This document shows positions 1 to 11,679 of a stretch of DNA of 64,000 nt, piece after piece. Location: NCBI GenBank assembly GCA_036362985.1, contig JAYGXS010000010.1:7323839-7387838 (forward strand). Reading direction: 5' to 3'. Under the pieces are notes generated by a model. It saw only the letters and a list, made by a program, of their open reading frames with translations, was not told the DNA's origin and made no database searches. The position numbers were made by a program, and so were the translations under genes. Positions within the stretch are counted from its first letter, which is position 1. Every line of letters starts with the position of its first letter. The DNA comes from Ligula intestinalis (lineage: Eukaryota > Platyhelminthes > Cestoda > Diphyllobothriidea > Diphyllobothriidae).

Positions 1-1059
1 CGGCTTATTTAAGGGTACTAGGCGAAATTGTGTCAAAGTCGGAGTGTGTCTGGTATCAAAAAACTTTCTAGCCTATTTAGTGCGACAGAAACATGCTTTT
101 ATTTTATGCTATATGAGAACCCCAATAAAAGCAAGAAAACTATAAAACGAAAAAAACTAGTCTTAAGTTGATGAAACGCAGGTGTATTCAACTTGAACTG
201 TTTTATTTTTATTAATACGGGCCAATTTCAGTTTTAAAGACTATTTTTGTTACAATGGCTGAACTTATTTGTAGCAAAACACAGTAAAATTTTTTGACAA
301 TATTTTACTTTTCCGCATCGAAGAGGTAAGGCGAGAGTTAAAAAATGCGTATAGAATATCGCGAAAATGAAGATAAGTGACGCTCTTATTAAATTCAACG
401 CATGCGGCAAGCTACCCATTTGTATGATATAATTTTTAATTATAGATAGCGGACAGAAGATTTGCTATTTTTGTAAAATATAAGTTTATATTTGGCCTTT
501 CTGTTTTGCATTTGCTATCAGTGAACGGCGCCTCAAAGTAATCAGCTTTGATGAAGAAGACTTAAAAATAAAATGAAGGCTCTTACATTTCTAGTCAAAA
601 TTTCAAATCAAGACACTTGTCAAAATTAACAATTTTTCCGTTGACGTAACCTTGCAAAATACAAAATGCAGAGATTCGTCGGCTAAATATCTAACTTAAG
701 TGCTACTTAACGAGGTAACCTATTATAGTGTTTGCCAATCTTAAGCATTTAAATACCAAACTTGTGTTCTGGTCCTTTGCTTTGCTAGCTATCAAGATTT
801 TGTTTTTCGTAAAGTTTAGAAATGTGGCCCAGATGGCCCTATGCATATGAACTTAAATTTAAAATTTCATGGTTTTTGGTAAAGGTTCTTAGGAAATATC
901 TTAGCTCATAGGGTTTTGCTATAGACACTGGACTGAAAGTAAATTAATAAAAGAATGCTTGAAAACGTTTTACATTGTTGAACATTTGATGGAATCTGAA
1001 TCTTATTTTAATTCAACACCTGAAATATAGATCAATAAATTTTACGAAAAAAAAACGTT

Positions 1060-1180
1060 CTTTAGATATAAAGAAAGGGTTAAGCTATAATTTCACCTGA
1101 TGATTATAATTGTATTTATTGGTCTTATTTTTTCAGTAGTATCAAATGACCATGCAACGTTCATATTGAAATTTAATATG
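1060..1180 (+). repeat. Fragment of AT-rich repeat family 1
   Basis: The segment with CACCTGATGATTATAATT followed by ATTTATTGGTC resembles the matching block at about 12625-12665 in a longer copy. Only this block is recognisable, so it is probably an old, truncated copy. The similarity was judged by eye. Confidence 0.35.
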
Positions 1181-1519
1181 GTGCTTTCGTGTAAATTAAT
1201 AACACTTTTTTGATTCATTCAGTTAATTGAAGGCTGTGAAAGCCTTTTACTTAGTTCAATCATCATTTTAGTTAGGTTTATTAAAAGCAATGGCAATATG
1301 CTTTTGGAAAATTGGGAGTAGTCTCATATGGAAGAAATTTCTATGCTATTACGATAAAAGAGAACTAATCTACACCTTAATTGTGATACGGTTTTAAGCA
1401 AAAACTGGATCGATATAGCAGTACACGATGGATCAGAACTGACAATTTGCAATAACAATAATACTACTTCCAATTTTGTCAGTAGTATTAGTTTTAATAT
1501 CCATTCACGCTTGCTATTT

Positions 1520-1960
1520 ATAACGCCCTCCCACGCATAGTCTCATGCGAAGGTCTCCGCGGTCTACCTTACTTGGCTATCTGCGTACCGTGATTACCCG
1601 CTGGCGATCTTTTTAGCCAGACCTGCTGGTCTAAACAGTCACCCTGGGTTCGACCCAAAGCGGACTGTCGACGATCTGGACGGATGCCTCTGTTTTTCCA
1701 GTTCCGTGGCGGACTCTGCAATCAGCAAGGAAGAATCAGGACGTGGCTTCCACACGGTGATGATCCTGGGAACCTTTGCAATGCCCCCCTGCAGTGGGAA
1801 TTCCCTTTTTTGTCATAAATCCCACGCATTACCCCCACAAGGGCGACAGTTTTTCTCCTAAAAATCCCTGAGGAGTTTTTTGACTGTCTGCTCCTATTTT
1901 CATCCTATGACTCAGGACAATTGGCCTCGCCAACAGTCTAAGCAACAAAGTTTTGCTACC
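1520..1960. other. GC-rich island of unknown origin
   Basis: Base composition rises well above the AT-rich surroundings across this block. All six frames are interrupted by stops, and no domain is recognisable in the translations I read. It is probably a decayed mobile element or pseudogene exon. A link to a known family could not be made by eye. Confidence 0.3.
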
Positions 1961-4900
1961 ACTGCACATATCTACAAATAGGGCACTCAAAGGAATTTTT
2001 CCTACTTACCCTCAATATACTGATACTGATACTGAAAACTAGAAAGGAACTGCAAAATAACTCAAATATGTGCATAACATATCCCTTCCTGAACAGGAAA
2101 TGTTTATCCAAAATTGTTCGGATTGAAGTGAAGCCAAGTTAAGGGGACCAAATTTGCTTGCAGCAACACTGAGTGTTTGCATTTAAAAAAAATATGTTAA
2201 GTTTATCTGTAAAGATTTCTGCAATAAATGCAATAACAGAAGATTATTTGTTTAAATGATTCAATAAACCTCGAATGTCCTACAACGAAAACGAAATGTC
2301 TAGCATCTCCTCGCTTATTTAAGACACTGAAGCCAATACTGCATGTAAGTCGTGAATAAATATAGTTTTTGTATACCTAACTTTCCCGTTTGATTTATTT
2401 ACAAACGAAAAAGACAAAAGAATAATAGGTAGTTCGAAAACGGCAATGTTAATGACCAGTTTTTTGAATTTGCCAGTTGACAACTGCATGTGGAATTAAT
2501 GTACTCATGCGGAAGGTAATCCATTGTGAAGAGAAAAGAAAGTTCTTCCATCTTCAGTCATATTGAATCGTTTTTATTCAGGAAACTTAAATAAATTCTC
2601 AAAAGTCTCAAATTTAATGATGACATTACGTCGGAAAAAGTTAATATACGCAGAATTTGGTCAGCCTAATAACTTATCAAACCAATTTTTACGAGGTAAC
2701 ATTCAATGGAAAGGTTTTTATTAATCTTAGGAATAGTAGTTTCACAACTCCAGTGCGGACAAGATTGACACTCGGCAATGTGTTTTGATGTTTTGGTGCA
2801 TTTTTGTATATCAAAGCTTTACCATTTTGATTAAAACTAATGTCATAAAACACTTTATGTCAATAAATGCCCTTTCTATCTATCTTATTTTAAAGGTTTT
2901 GGTGTAAACGTCGAAAAAATTCAGAAATAATCAATGTTTCAAAGAAGACAGTGAAAACGAGGAAAATTATCACACACGTTTTGACAAAAGAAAAGTTATT
3001 ACTATATACAGAAAGTGGTTTCTTCAAGTTTTCAATTTAAAATTAATATCTAAGTTAATTATTCTAATTTATAGCTCTTTTACATCTCCAAAATCACGGT
3101 ACTATCGAGAAAGTTTAATTTTTCTTTACAAACACTTATTCATTCATTTACTTCTGATGCAGTTTATTTTTAGTTCAAAATATTTCTTAATGCATTCACC
3201 TTGGTATTCAAGTCATCATCAAACGTATACAAAGTTATGAAAATTGCATGGTCTGTGGCGAGTACTGTAGATACTTTGTACTTCTGCGGAACTTGAGAAT
3301 TCCCCTTTTATAGTTATTTTTTTTTAACACACAGTTTATATTTTTTATACTTCTCTTAAGTTACAAACTCACCTAACAATTCAAATTGATATTTCAAAGC
3401 CGATTTGCGAATCATTACAAATCCTCTGCAAATTTCTGCCTTTTTCGTAAAGTTTTGGCCGCATTTTGGCAAGTCGTATATCCTAAAACCATGCCTTACC
3501 GAAAGCTTTATTCTGAAACGTTAGCTAAAGCGAACCATTTTTCCTTTTGGGAGGTGGTGGATTTGATATATACAACACAAGTTGAAAAGGAGGCGAAAGG
3601 GGCCGGAAAATCCGTTGAAAATTGTTGTTTAGAGCACATGAAAATTAAAATCACATAGGTAATGCGTACCAGAGAGGAACGACATCACACTGCTTTTGGT
3701 ATCGTTGATATTTTCTAAAAGATACAGCGGAAAAGAAAACCTCCCTTGCAAGGTAAGTTAGCTTTTACAGGTTTCATCAATATTACATGAACGCAACTCT
3801 ATTTAAGTGCCGTAAATGACTATTTTTAGCAATAAAAATAATTGTTTGCTCAATAAAATATTCCCCTTTTCTTTTCTTATCTACACAAAAATTATCAATC
3901 TGAATTATTCATCCAGCGTAGATATATGCACGCTTCTGGCTGATTGCAGAAGTTTTGCAAACTGTTAATAAGGAAATAAAACTGCGATTGATCCTGAAAT
4001 CTACTTTCAGTTTCTGTTTTATTTCAACTCAAGATAGCGTGAAAAACACGGCGAGGTTTTTGCATTTGAAGTTTGGTCTACGACAAAATTCAACAAACCA
4101 TTGTGCTTCTTATCGAAAACCTTCAGCAAACAAGTTTTTATAAACCTTTTATGCATTTTGGATATTTGAAAGCAGAAAAAAGGGGAGAAAGAACCGAAAT
4201 AGCGTAGTTAGAATGCAAAAAATGACAAGGAGATGCTGATTCAAAATAACTGCCAGTCAGGTTTAGACAAATAGATAGAGAAACTACAGCCTTCGAAAGC
4301 ATAATAAGCTACCGGCTAAAAGAAAGTTTTATATGACCTGCTTTTTGCCCAGACAGCTAGGAGCTTCGAGCGGGGCGATCGCACATGCATATTTTGAAAA
4401 CAAACTACATTTTGTAGCTTTTAGGGCAAAAAATCATTCTTTTAAAAGGGACACTTGTTTCTAGCTGCCCGATTTCAAGTAATCAGTGTAGTAAGCAAAT
4501 GGCTAAAGAAGACCCAGATTATCCCAAAACGTGTCTGGCCTAGGTTTAAGACACGCAACACTCGCAGCTAGCAACGAAAAAAAGCAAAATTACTATTACA
4601 ACTACGCGGTTAAATGAAGGCACCGCATGGGTGCCCAAAACAGGAAAGCCCTTGATTGCCCTAACTAACAGAAACGTATGAGTGATAAACTAAGACGGTT
4701 TCTTCGTTTCTGCCAATGTGCTAATGTTTAAGATTATTTAATATTAACTGCGGTTCCATGAAAGGTACTAACTTCAGTATGCCAAATCTGGAATATTTCT
4801 AAATTTCCTTAGTATGCAGAGGACAATAGGTATGTAATTTATCGTGCGACAGCCATTGCCAGTAACTGCAAACCATTGATGACTTTATTTCTGCTTCAAA

Positions 4901-5269
4901 CGGTGATAAATTCCCCATTTGGACCCAATAAAGCAAGTGAAAAGACCGGCAATCTGTAATACTGGACTTGTAGTAATATGGATGGAAAAAAATAATTACA
5001 AAAAGTAAAGCGTATAAAAGTATAAAATGATCGAACCAAAGTTTTAAAATAACCAAACGTTTGAAGCGCGATAAATAAAAAATAAGAAAGTAAAAGGCAG
5101 AAAAAATCTGCCCGATAGTACCCATAACTTTGACACAATTGCATGCGAAAATGTGTCAAATTTTAGAAATTAATTTGAAATCTTGAAAATTAGACTTTTT
5201 CATCGCAATATTATACCCACAATAGTTTCTAAGCTAAAAAGCAACTTAAATTCGTCAAAAAGTGCAACT

Positions 5270-5392
5270 ACAATAAATGAAGAATAAAGTAAACTAAAAC
5301 CAAATTAAAGCTAATAAAACTTGAAAATAAACTAAACAAAAACATAAAAACAGAACTAAACTTAAACTTATAAAATTAAAGTGATCACAGGA
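5270..5392. repeat. A-rich low-complexity repeat (AAACTAAA-type)
   Basis: This is an imperfect run built on AAACTAAA, AACCAAATTAAA and AATAAA words. The same style of sequence occurs at 28.27-28.64 kb, so the two may derive from one expanded motif. No coding or RNA function is suggested. Confidence 0.5.
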
Positions 5393-6599
5393 GGTTAAAA
5401 AATCCGTGTGGGGACTGCACTGTTGAAGGACTTTTTCGTACTCTTTTTGTTAGAAAAATCTGCTTATTTACAGATTCCCGTTATGTCAAATAAGTGTAGT
5501 GAGCCCGAAACCCAACTGCCTCCAAAAAGACGTCAAGCGCATTTTGAAAAGTGGTTTATCAATAAGTTTGTCTCAGGAGGGCCTCAAAAATTTGAAGTGG
5601 GACGTACTAAGGCGCAACCATCGCTTGTTCTAATGATAACCATACATGCGGAAGAAAACTGTCTTGTCCTGTTGAGTTTGACAAAAGCCAGGGGCGAAGA
5701 TTCTATGTCAAAAAACCTCAGGGCTTCTCAGCACTTACGACTGGCTCCTTTAAAATACTAAGTTAATTTGCTGTAGATAAAATTAGTGTCTAATCCAACG
5801 GCTGAAAATTATTTTCTGATGATATGGTGGCACAAACTTATTTTACAGGTGAAAACCTGTTTAAATTTTAAAGTTTTAAATCTCGTTAAATCAAATAAAG
5901 GCAAAAATTCATGGTGTTTTACTTCATTCATTGGTACTGAGCATAGTTTTGGAAAATAACTGGCTGCAAACATTCGCAGGCCTGTATCACTTGCATTTAG
6001 CTTTTTTGTTTATTTTCGTTAGTGTTATTTAGATATGACAGCTAAACTTGTAAGGATCCTATGGAGCTTCTGCTGCATAATAAAGCATAAGGTATATTTT
6101 AAGGTCATATGCCATAAAATAATGTATAATATTAGCATATAAACTATAATAATATAATGCAATGGCATCATGATATATACAGAATGTCCGAAAACATGCA
6201 AACAGCTTTAAAGCAATTGTTTACTTGGCGTTTAGTATACTGATATTTTTTTTAAGAACGTAAAAATATAAAAAGTATAATTGTTTTGTTTTTTCACTGC
6301 ATTTTGTCTACAACAACAGTGGCTGAATTGACAGAAGTAACCGAACATGAATGCACCTAAATACCAAGAGAAAAGTTTCATGGTATGTATTTTTCCATCG
6401 CTTAGCTTTGCTAGCAGTGTCATGATCAAAATGGACGTCAGTTTGAGAACATTCAGTGAAAAAACAATAAAAGGATACTTGCAAATATCTGTACATTTAT
6501 GTTATAATAAAACTATGATAAAAATCAAGTTTAAATAGGAGTAAAATGTGCATAAATGTTTTTGGGACACCTAGTAAAATATAATGTTATATACTATGT

Positions 6600-7535
6600 A
6601 ACAGCCCAGGCTTGCGTATTTTGCACAGCTAGATCCACCGTATAACACAGCTTTCAGAAAATTGGTTGAATAGTTGGTCCCCCAGGGTTAAGGCAGTTTA
6701 AGTTGCTGCGAAGTTCTTGGAATTCTACCCAAAGTCCCTCAAATTAGTGCCGTTTCGAATGGAATTGGTTTTTTACTACAAAACCTGCATAAATGCTTGA
6801 AGGAGGAAAATATGCAGTTCATTCTTGTGGGATGACCTTTTGCCTTTCACGTCTCCATGCCACGCGGTATGTGCAGTATCTTTTCCACATATTTTCTCAA
6901 AATATGTTATTTTTAATTACGTGCACAAAAAATAGGCTCAGTTTCATTTGACAACAGAATCTGACACTAACTCTCAAATGTCCACATATGTGATCTTGTA
7001 TAAGAATGACAAGGGACATAACTAAAGCTCAGGACATTCAGGAACTAGCAAAAGTTCTTCTTTTCAAGCACATGTATGGTATTAAAAATAATTTGTAGAA
7101 TGCCCTTAGGAGACTTGCATTGACTGGCTTCTATTCTAAGACTGGTGAACGGGTTCATGTGAACACAGGGCTGGAATGCGAAAAATTCCCACTGTAGTGG
7201 TAGGGACATTTTGTATGCTCGATCTACAGATATGAGAAACAGACACATAACGAACAGACACGGTATGCTTACGTGCCTGTGGTTAGGTGAAATTAATTCT
7301 GAGGCATATATGTTGGTTATGGTACCATAGAACAGTGATAATGCCTGGTGACAGGGGAAGTTTAAAGTATTTGGCGTCAACTGCACCCTTCACCTTTACT
7401 ATGGGTCAAGAAGACCAGACTGGACACCACGTCGGCTGCTTTCTCCATTGCAAGCCAGAAACACTATTTAACTTATTCTTACGCAATAGTAGACTTTGCG
7501 CGGGTAACACCATACGATCTACCCTTATCTACCTT
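6600..7535 (+). repeat. Left copy of a ~0.9 kb direct repeat
   Basis: Blocks of this segment recur in the same order at about 10.74-11.63 kb. One example is the block with CATAACGAACAGACA and GTGGTTAGGTGAAATTAA at 7246-7293, matching 11427-11475. Another is TTCCGAATG-like sequence near 6752, matching 10890. The offset stays near 4.1-4.2 kb throughout, so these are direct repeats with small indels. Both copies retain a shared conceptual peptide (HITNRHG...CLWLGEIN), which suggests a decayed coding mobile element. They could be fragments of one element family or a segmental duplication; no LTR-type termini were found. Confidence 0.6.
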
Positions 7536-7539
7536 CAGT

Positions 7540-7808
7540 AGGTGCCAAGACAAACTCAAGGAGACCGAGACGGATAAGACTTTTCTTATTTCTACAACTG
7601 CTACCTATCAACACAGCAACGTGTTAGTAGTTCTGATATTGGTACTGACGCTAACATTTGTCAGAGGTGACGCTGATTACACCCAACGCTGGGGCTCACA
7701 AGGCCTTGATCTGGACAAGTGTTTGAATGTGGTTTTAGACTTTTCCGAGTAATAACAGTACGCGCCAGAATTCGTGCAACATGCCCACATATGCGAAAGA
7801 TGGGTGAT
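7540..7808. other. Unassigned GC-richer spacer before the foldback element
   Basis: This segment separates the left direct repeat from the foldback element. It is richer in G+C than the flanks, but I recognise neither a gene nor a repeat family in it. Confidence 0.3.
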
Positions 7809-7810
7809 CC

Positions 7811-8110
7811 TTCGCTAATTGGCATTGACTCAAGTTGTTATACTGATTATCGTAAAGGTTATTTTGAAGTTATTTCAGTCGTGATAGGATGCGAGCTTTT
7901 GAACAAGCTTTTTTCTGACCACTCGCAAAATTAATGTATTGTTAAAAGTAACATCGTAAATAATAAGCATTTTTATTATTGATTCAGCTGTCTGTATAAA
8001 TTAAAGTATATTTTATAGAAAACATGCATGAAAAGTTATTTATTGTACTCGTTTCGTAGAAAATCACGTCTCCATTAAAGTTTAAACTTAAAAAAGGCAT
8101 CTTTCTGTAT
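7811..8110 (+). repeat. Left arm of foldback element FB-1
   Basis: This arm begins TTCGCTAATTGGCATTGACT. It is the inverted counterpart of 9888-10191, whose reverse complement reads GCTAATCGGCATTGACTCAA near its start. Matching blocks continue through TTATTTCAGTC, TTCTGACCACT and TATATTTTAT. A second element with the same terminal sequence and order lies at 62183-62837. The structure is that of a non-autonomous foldback or MITE-like DNA transposon. No target-site duplication could be fixed with confidence. Confidence 0.65.
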
Positions 8111-8385
8111 TTAAAAAAGATTTTTAAATATGAGATTTTTTACGATTGTGAAATTTTGATTCATAGTACATCGTGTCCGTTAATTTATTAATGATTCATT
8201 TTAATGCATACAGCACGATTAGCATCTATTGCAACATTTTATGAGAAATATGTGACTTCGTCCACAAGCCGTAGACAAAAACATACTTTGAACTAAAGAA
8301 AATGAACACATTGCTCAGTTTACAAACCTTGAATTCGAATGTAGAAGTCATTAGGCTTCAAAATTATTTGGCAATTTAGAAACTT
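8110..8385 (+). repeat. Left half of FB-1 central region
   Basis: This segment includes CAGTTTACAAACCTTGAATT at 8318, matched by CAGTTTGTAAACCTTGAATT in the middle of the uninterrupted element at about 62490. It therefore belongs to the foldback centre and was separated from the right arm by the PLE insertion that follows. Confidence 0.55.
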
Positions 8386-8755
8386 TCGTTATCATTTTCA
8401 CAATCCCCAAAAGACGAGGAAGAAGAGGGCATGAGGACGTGGACTGATTTATTTTGAGACTGACGTTTTGGACACTCTCTCGGCTTCATCGTCAGAGTAA
8501 CTGGGCAGTTGTTCCTGTTCAACTGGACTGTTACAACCTTGCTTTGTGTCTGTTCTTATATTCGCGTTTGATGCACAAACTTGGACCTGCCTGATCGATA
8601 CTAATTGACCGAAATATTGATAACTGGTGAGCTCGTTTGATTTCTGCTCACGTATCGGCTGTCGCAAATCAGCACGCTAGCCGATGTGCTCATCGTCGAC
8701 TGACTAGTGTTTACACCCACCTGAGTTGATCACAACCTCATGGGCGCGGCGGTCT
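8385..8755 (-). repeat. Left inverted arm of PLE-1 (PLTR-like)
   Basis: This block is the reverse complement of 9505-9848 with scattered changes. For example, the left arm has GAGGGCATGAGGACGTGGAC and the right arm has the inverse GTCCTCATGCCCTC. Both arms carry the same conceptual peptide, seen as QVQVCASNANIRT in one and KVQVCASSADIRT in the other. Penelope-type elements are known to carry terminal repeats that can be inverted, and this pair encloses a GIY-YIG segment. Confidence 0.7.
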
Positions 8756-8974
8756 GTCTGTTTGTCACAAACACAGTTGTGTTAGAACCATCTTTTATTG
8801 CGTTCAGACACACTGCGGCAACGAAAGTGAGAAAAAAGAGGTGATTAAGTATCCGCATGCTCTATTTCAGGCCACCGGTTATCCTATGTCCTTTTTACGC
8901 AAGTTTTTTTAGAGGCCCCACCTTAAGCTGTCGAAGGGAGAAGACCCCAAGTTCTGACTCACAATCCCCTTTGT

Positions 8975-9415
8975 GAAAAATGTATCAGAGGCAGCTGCTC
9001 GAATCCTGGGACTATTCGGGATCGGTGTGGCTCATAGATCTGAATAAACCATCAGACAGCAAATCATGCAGCCCAAAGACCCACTTTCGTTGACAGAACA
9101 ATCCGGTGTGGTCTACGGCATACCATGCCAAGACTGTGACGCAAGGTATGTTGGTGAAACGGTCAGATGCCTGGGCACGAGATTGCACGAGCATCAGCAG
9201 GAAATCGACGGCAACGATACGCAGTATATGGTCTATGCCCACGTACAGCAGAAGTAACATACCTTCGCCTTTGACAAAACAAGGGTCCTTGCTCAAGCCA
9301 ATGACAATATGGCTAGACTGCTGCTGGAAAGTTGGATTTTGACTGGCACATTCAAAAATTTATAGATTTCCACCCCACCTACCAGGCGTTGCGCAAAAGG
9401 CTTTAGCCAGTTCGA
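8975..9415 (+). pseudogene. PLE-1 GIY-YIG endonuclease remnant
   Basis: The translated frame shows VVYGIPCQDC, then YVGETVRCLGTRLHEHQ. This is the GIY-YIG nuclease core with the CxxC-type pair typical of Penelope-like elements, followed by TFAFDKTRVL. GIY is represented by VYG and YIG by YVG; the catalytic-type Arg (TRLHEH) and the His region remain. In-frame stops occur before and after the core, for example after HVQQK and after TGTFKNL. It is therefore a dead copy. In intact elements this domain nicks target DNA to prime reverse transcription. Confidence 0.75.
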
Positions 9416-9504
9416 ATAAGGCCAACAAGACGGCAATATCAACTCAAGTGTGAATTAAAACCAGCCTTGGAGGTAAAAAGTGGAGAAGCCGGTCAGGCAC
9501 TTAA

Positions 9505-9848
9505 TCACCGCCGCGCCCGCGAGGTTAGGGTCAACTCAGGTGGGCAGGAACACAATTGAGTCGACAATGAGCATGTTAGCCAGCACGCTAATTTTCGACA
9601 GCCGATAAGTGTGCAAAAATCACACGAGCTTACCAGTGATCAATATTACGGTCAATCAATATCCATCAGAAAGGTCCAAGTTTGTGCGTCGAGCGCGGAT
9701 ATACGAACAGGCATAAGGCAAAGTTGCAACTACCCAGTTACTCTGACGATTGAGCCGAAAGAGTGTCCGAGACGTCAGTCTCAAAATAAATTGTTCCATG
9801 TCCTCATGCCCTCTTCTTTGTCGTCTCTGGGATATTGTAAAAATGAAA
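9505..9848 (+). repeat. Right inverted arm of PLE-1
   Basis: This arm is the inverse of 8385-8755, running from a GC-rich CCGCCGCGCCCGCGAGG end to the ATTGTAAAAATGAAATG outer end. It contains an open stretch at 9611-9865 that mirrors the frame in the left arm, so that stretch is best read as repeat rather than a gene. Confidence 0.7.
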
Positions 9849-9887
9849 TGCTATTTGAACCTTGACTCCTTACGCAAACTTTCTTAA

Positions 9888-10191
9888 GGACCGAAAAATA
9901 CCCTTTCTTTTAGTATGAATTTTAAAGAAGGCAAAATTTGCTACCAAACATGTATAATACGTTATATTTTCGTGCACGTTTCTCATAAAATATATTTGAA
10001 TTTATATAGGCAGGCAAAATAAATGATATCAACTCATACTATATATGAAGCTACGGTGTACAGTGCATGCGTTTAGTTAGTGGTCAGAATGAAGCTCGTT
10101 TAAAACCCTCTAGCCTAAAATGACTGAAATAAATTCAGAGTAGCCTACGTAATATTCAGTATTACGACTTGAGTCAATGCCGATTAGCAAA
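9888..10191 (-). repeat. Right arm of foldback element FB-1
   Basis: This is the inverse of 7811-8110. It starts with ACCGAAAAATACCC, the counterpart of ACCGAAAGATACCC at 62573 in the uninterrupted copy. It ends with GAGTCAATGCCGATTAGC. The arm identifies the right border of the foldback and shows that the PLE lies wholly inside it. Confidence 0.65.
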
Positions 10192-10199
10192 AAACTATC

Positions 10200-10735
10200 C
10201 GTGTTTCACATTGCATTTTGCTCGAAATCTGGCACTTACTGTACATATTTAGGAACAAATGTACAGTACAGCTTTCCTTGGTTTCCATTCTGTCACATCT
10301 GTTCATCAGACTGTGTCCGTTTTACCAGGTTCAGACTACAATATGCCTGTAAGAAGTACGTGCCTATACAAAAAATGCTTATTCTATTTATCATGCTTAC
10401 TAATGCCAGCATAAATTATACTATAGTACGGCCTATGTGTGCCTTTTAAAAAAGCAGCACCCAGTATGCACTCCAAATCTGTTTGAAGTAAAATAAATTC
10501 GCTTATGGGCTACATAAGCATTATTCAATAATAACAAAATCCTATTGTGCCTTTATGTCGTAAAGTTTGCCGTCTATAGACTTCATAAGGTCTTCTTTAG
10601 TATTCAACTGCAGTTTGGATTTAAAAAATGTCTACACATAGCCCCTCGATATCAACAGGGAGTGTGAATCTGGTTTTATGCTGTGCCAAGTAATTATCTT
10701 TTTGAGACTCGGAACACATCAGGCCACATGATACC
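10200..10735. other. Spacer with no recognised feature
   Basis: This is AT-rich DNA between the foldback and the right direct repeat. The open frame at 10177-10449 shows no recognisable domain and overlaps the foldback end, so I do not call it a gene. Confidence 0.4.
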
Positions 10736-10739
10736 ATTT

Positions 10740-11630
10740 GCCGTTATCAGGGTAACTTTTAACAGTATATCACTCTATCTTGAGGTTAAAATGCCATCTT
10801 CCGTAGTTGGAAATTTGCGGAGAACTAGTAAAATCAGTTCGAGTCATAAGAAAGCTCTTGGAAGTAGAACCGCATTCAATAAACTTACTGCTGTTCCGAA
10901 TGGGAAAAATTTTAAACTATGGAACAGGAATAAATTATAGAAATATAAAAAGTGAAATTTATTCTTTCTGCGGTGACCTGTTGCTTTTTACCCATCTATA
11001 CCACTTTGCACGTGTTACACCTTTCCAGACATGTTTTCCATATTTTGATGCACAAAATATGTGGATTCTAAAGTGTTGTTACCAGACATATATTCGGATA
11101 ATTTTACAAAAGAATTTGGCACTAATTTCTGGATATCCACATAACTGATCCTTTGTAAATAAGAAGATACATTTTATATGCTCTTAAAACCGTATGCGGT
11201 AGTAAAAGTTTATCATGAAGTACTCCTTTTTTCGTCTTCAAGCATTTGTATGGCAGAAAATACAGTTTCTAGACTGTCCGAGGAAAGACTTCAATTTATG
11301 GGCTTCCATTCTAGGACTTGCAAACGTATTCATGTAAAAATTGGACTGGTTTGCGAAAAATTTCCAGAGCAGTGGCACTGATAGTTCTGTATGCTCGATC
11401 TTCCACATACATGGGCAACAGACACATAACGAACAGACATGGTATTATTTCGTGTCTGTGGTTAGGTGAAATTAACCCCGGCGCGCAGATGTTGGTACAG
11501 AATGGGGTTAAGACGTGCACGAATGCTTTCTTAAAGCAACTATGAATGCTCGGTTGCGGAACAAAAAGACATTCGTCCGGTCCTTTGTTAGACCTTTGTG
11601 CGTAACGGTACCACATTGATTTATGTTCGC
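10740..11630 (+). repeat. Right copy of the ~0.9 kb direct repeat
   Basis: This is the partner of 6600-7535, in the same orientation. The best preserved block is 11380-11480, where ACACATAACGAACAGACA and GTGGTTAGGTGAAATTAA match the left copy. The conceptual + strand peptide CLWLGEINPGA is in the same register in both copies. That motif resembles the NPG-containing start of some LINE proteins, but the resemblance is too short to classify the repeat. Confidence 0.6.
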
Positions 11631-11679
11631 CAACTGTACACGTTGTGGTATTTACCTTTTAACGGTGTGTTTTGCTTTT

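Larger units (their letters stand above)
1..6590. other. AT-rich non-coding stretch, no gene recognised
   Basis: This stretch holds short ORFs only, with no recognisable domain and no convincing exon structure. Exceptions listed separately are a GC-richer island near 1.52-1.96 kb, a faint repeat match near 1.06-1.18 kb, and an A-rich tract near 5.27-5.39 kb. An open frame at 5408-5761 begins without ATG. Its region after the internal Met at about 5483 is basic (PPKRR, then HFEKWF) and faintly recalls the start of hAT/ZBED-type proteins, but this is too weak to call a gene. Confidence 0.5.
8385..9848 (+). mobile_element. PLE-1, truncated Penelope-like element with inverted arms
   Basis: This unit is about 1.46 kb. 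It consists of an inverted left arm, a central coding remnant, and a right arm. The centre keeps only the 3' part of a PLE: a linker (VSEAAARILG, then IRQQIM) and a GIY-YIG endonuclease. No reverse transcriptase is present, so it cannot move by itself. It interrupts foldback FB-1 and must be younger than that element. The unit has higher GC than its flanks. Confidence 0.7.

Noticed and set aside
5408..5761. 117-codon open frame, possibly hAT-like N-terminus
   Set aside because: It lacks an ATG at the start, no zinc-finger residues follow the basic segment, and there is no second supporting domain nearby.
6600..11630. Interpretation of the direct repeats as LTRs of one retrotransposon
   Set aside because: No TG...CA termini, primer-binding site, polypurine tract or gag-pol remnants were seen between them. 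The neutral term direct repeat was kept.
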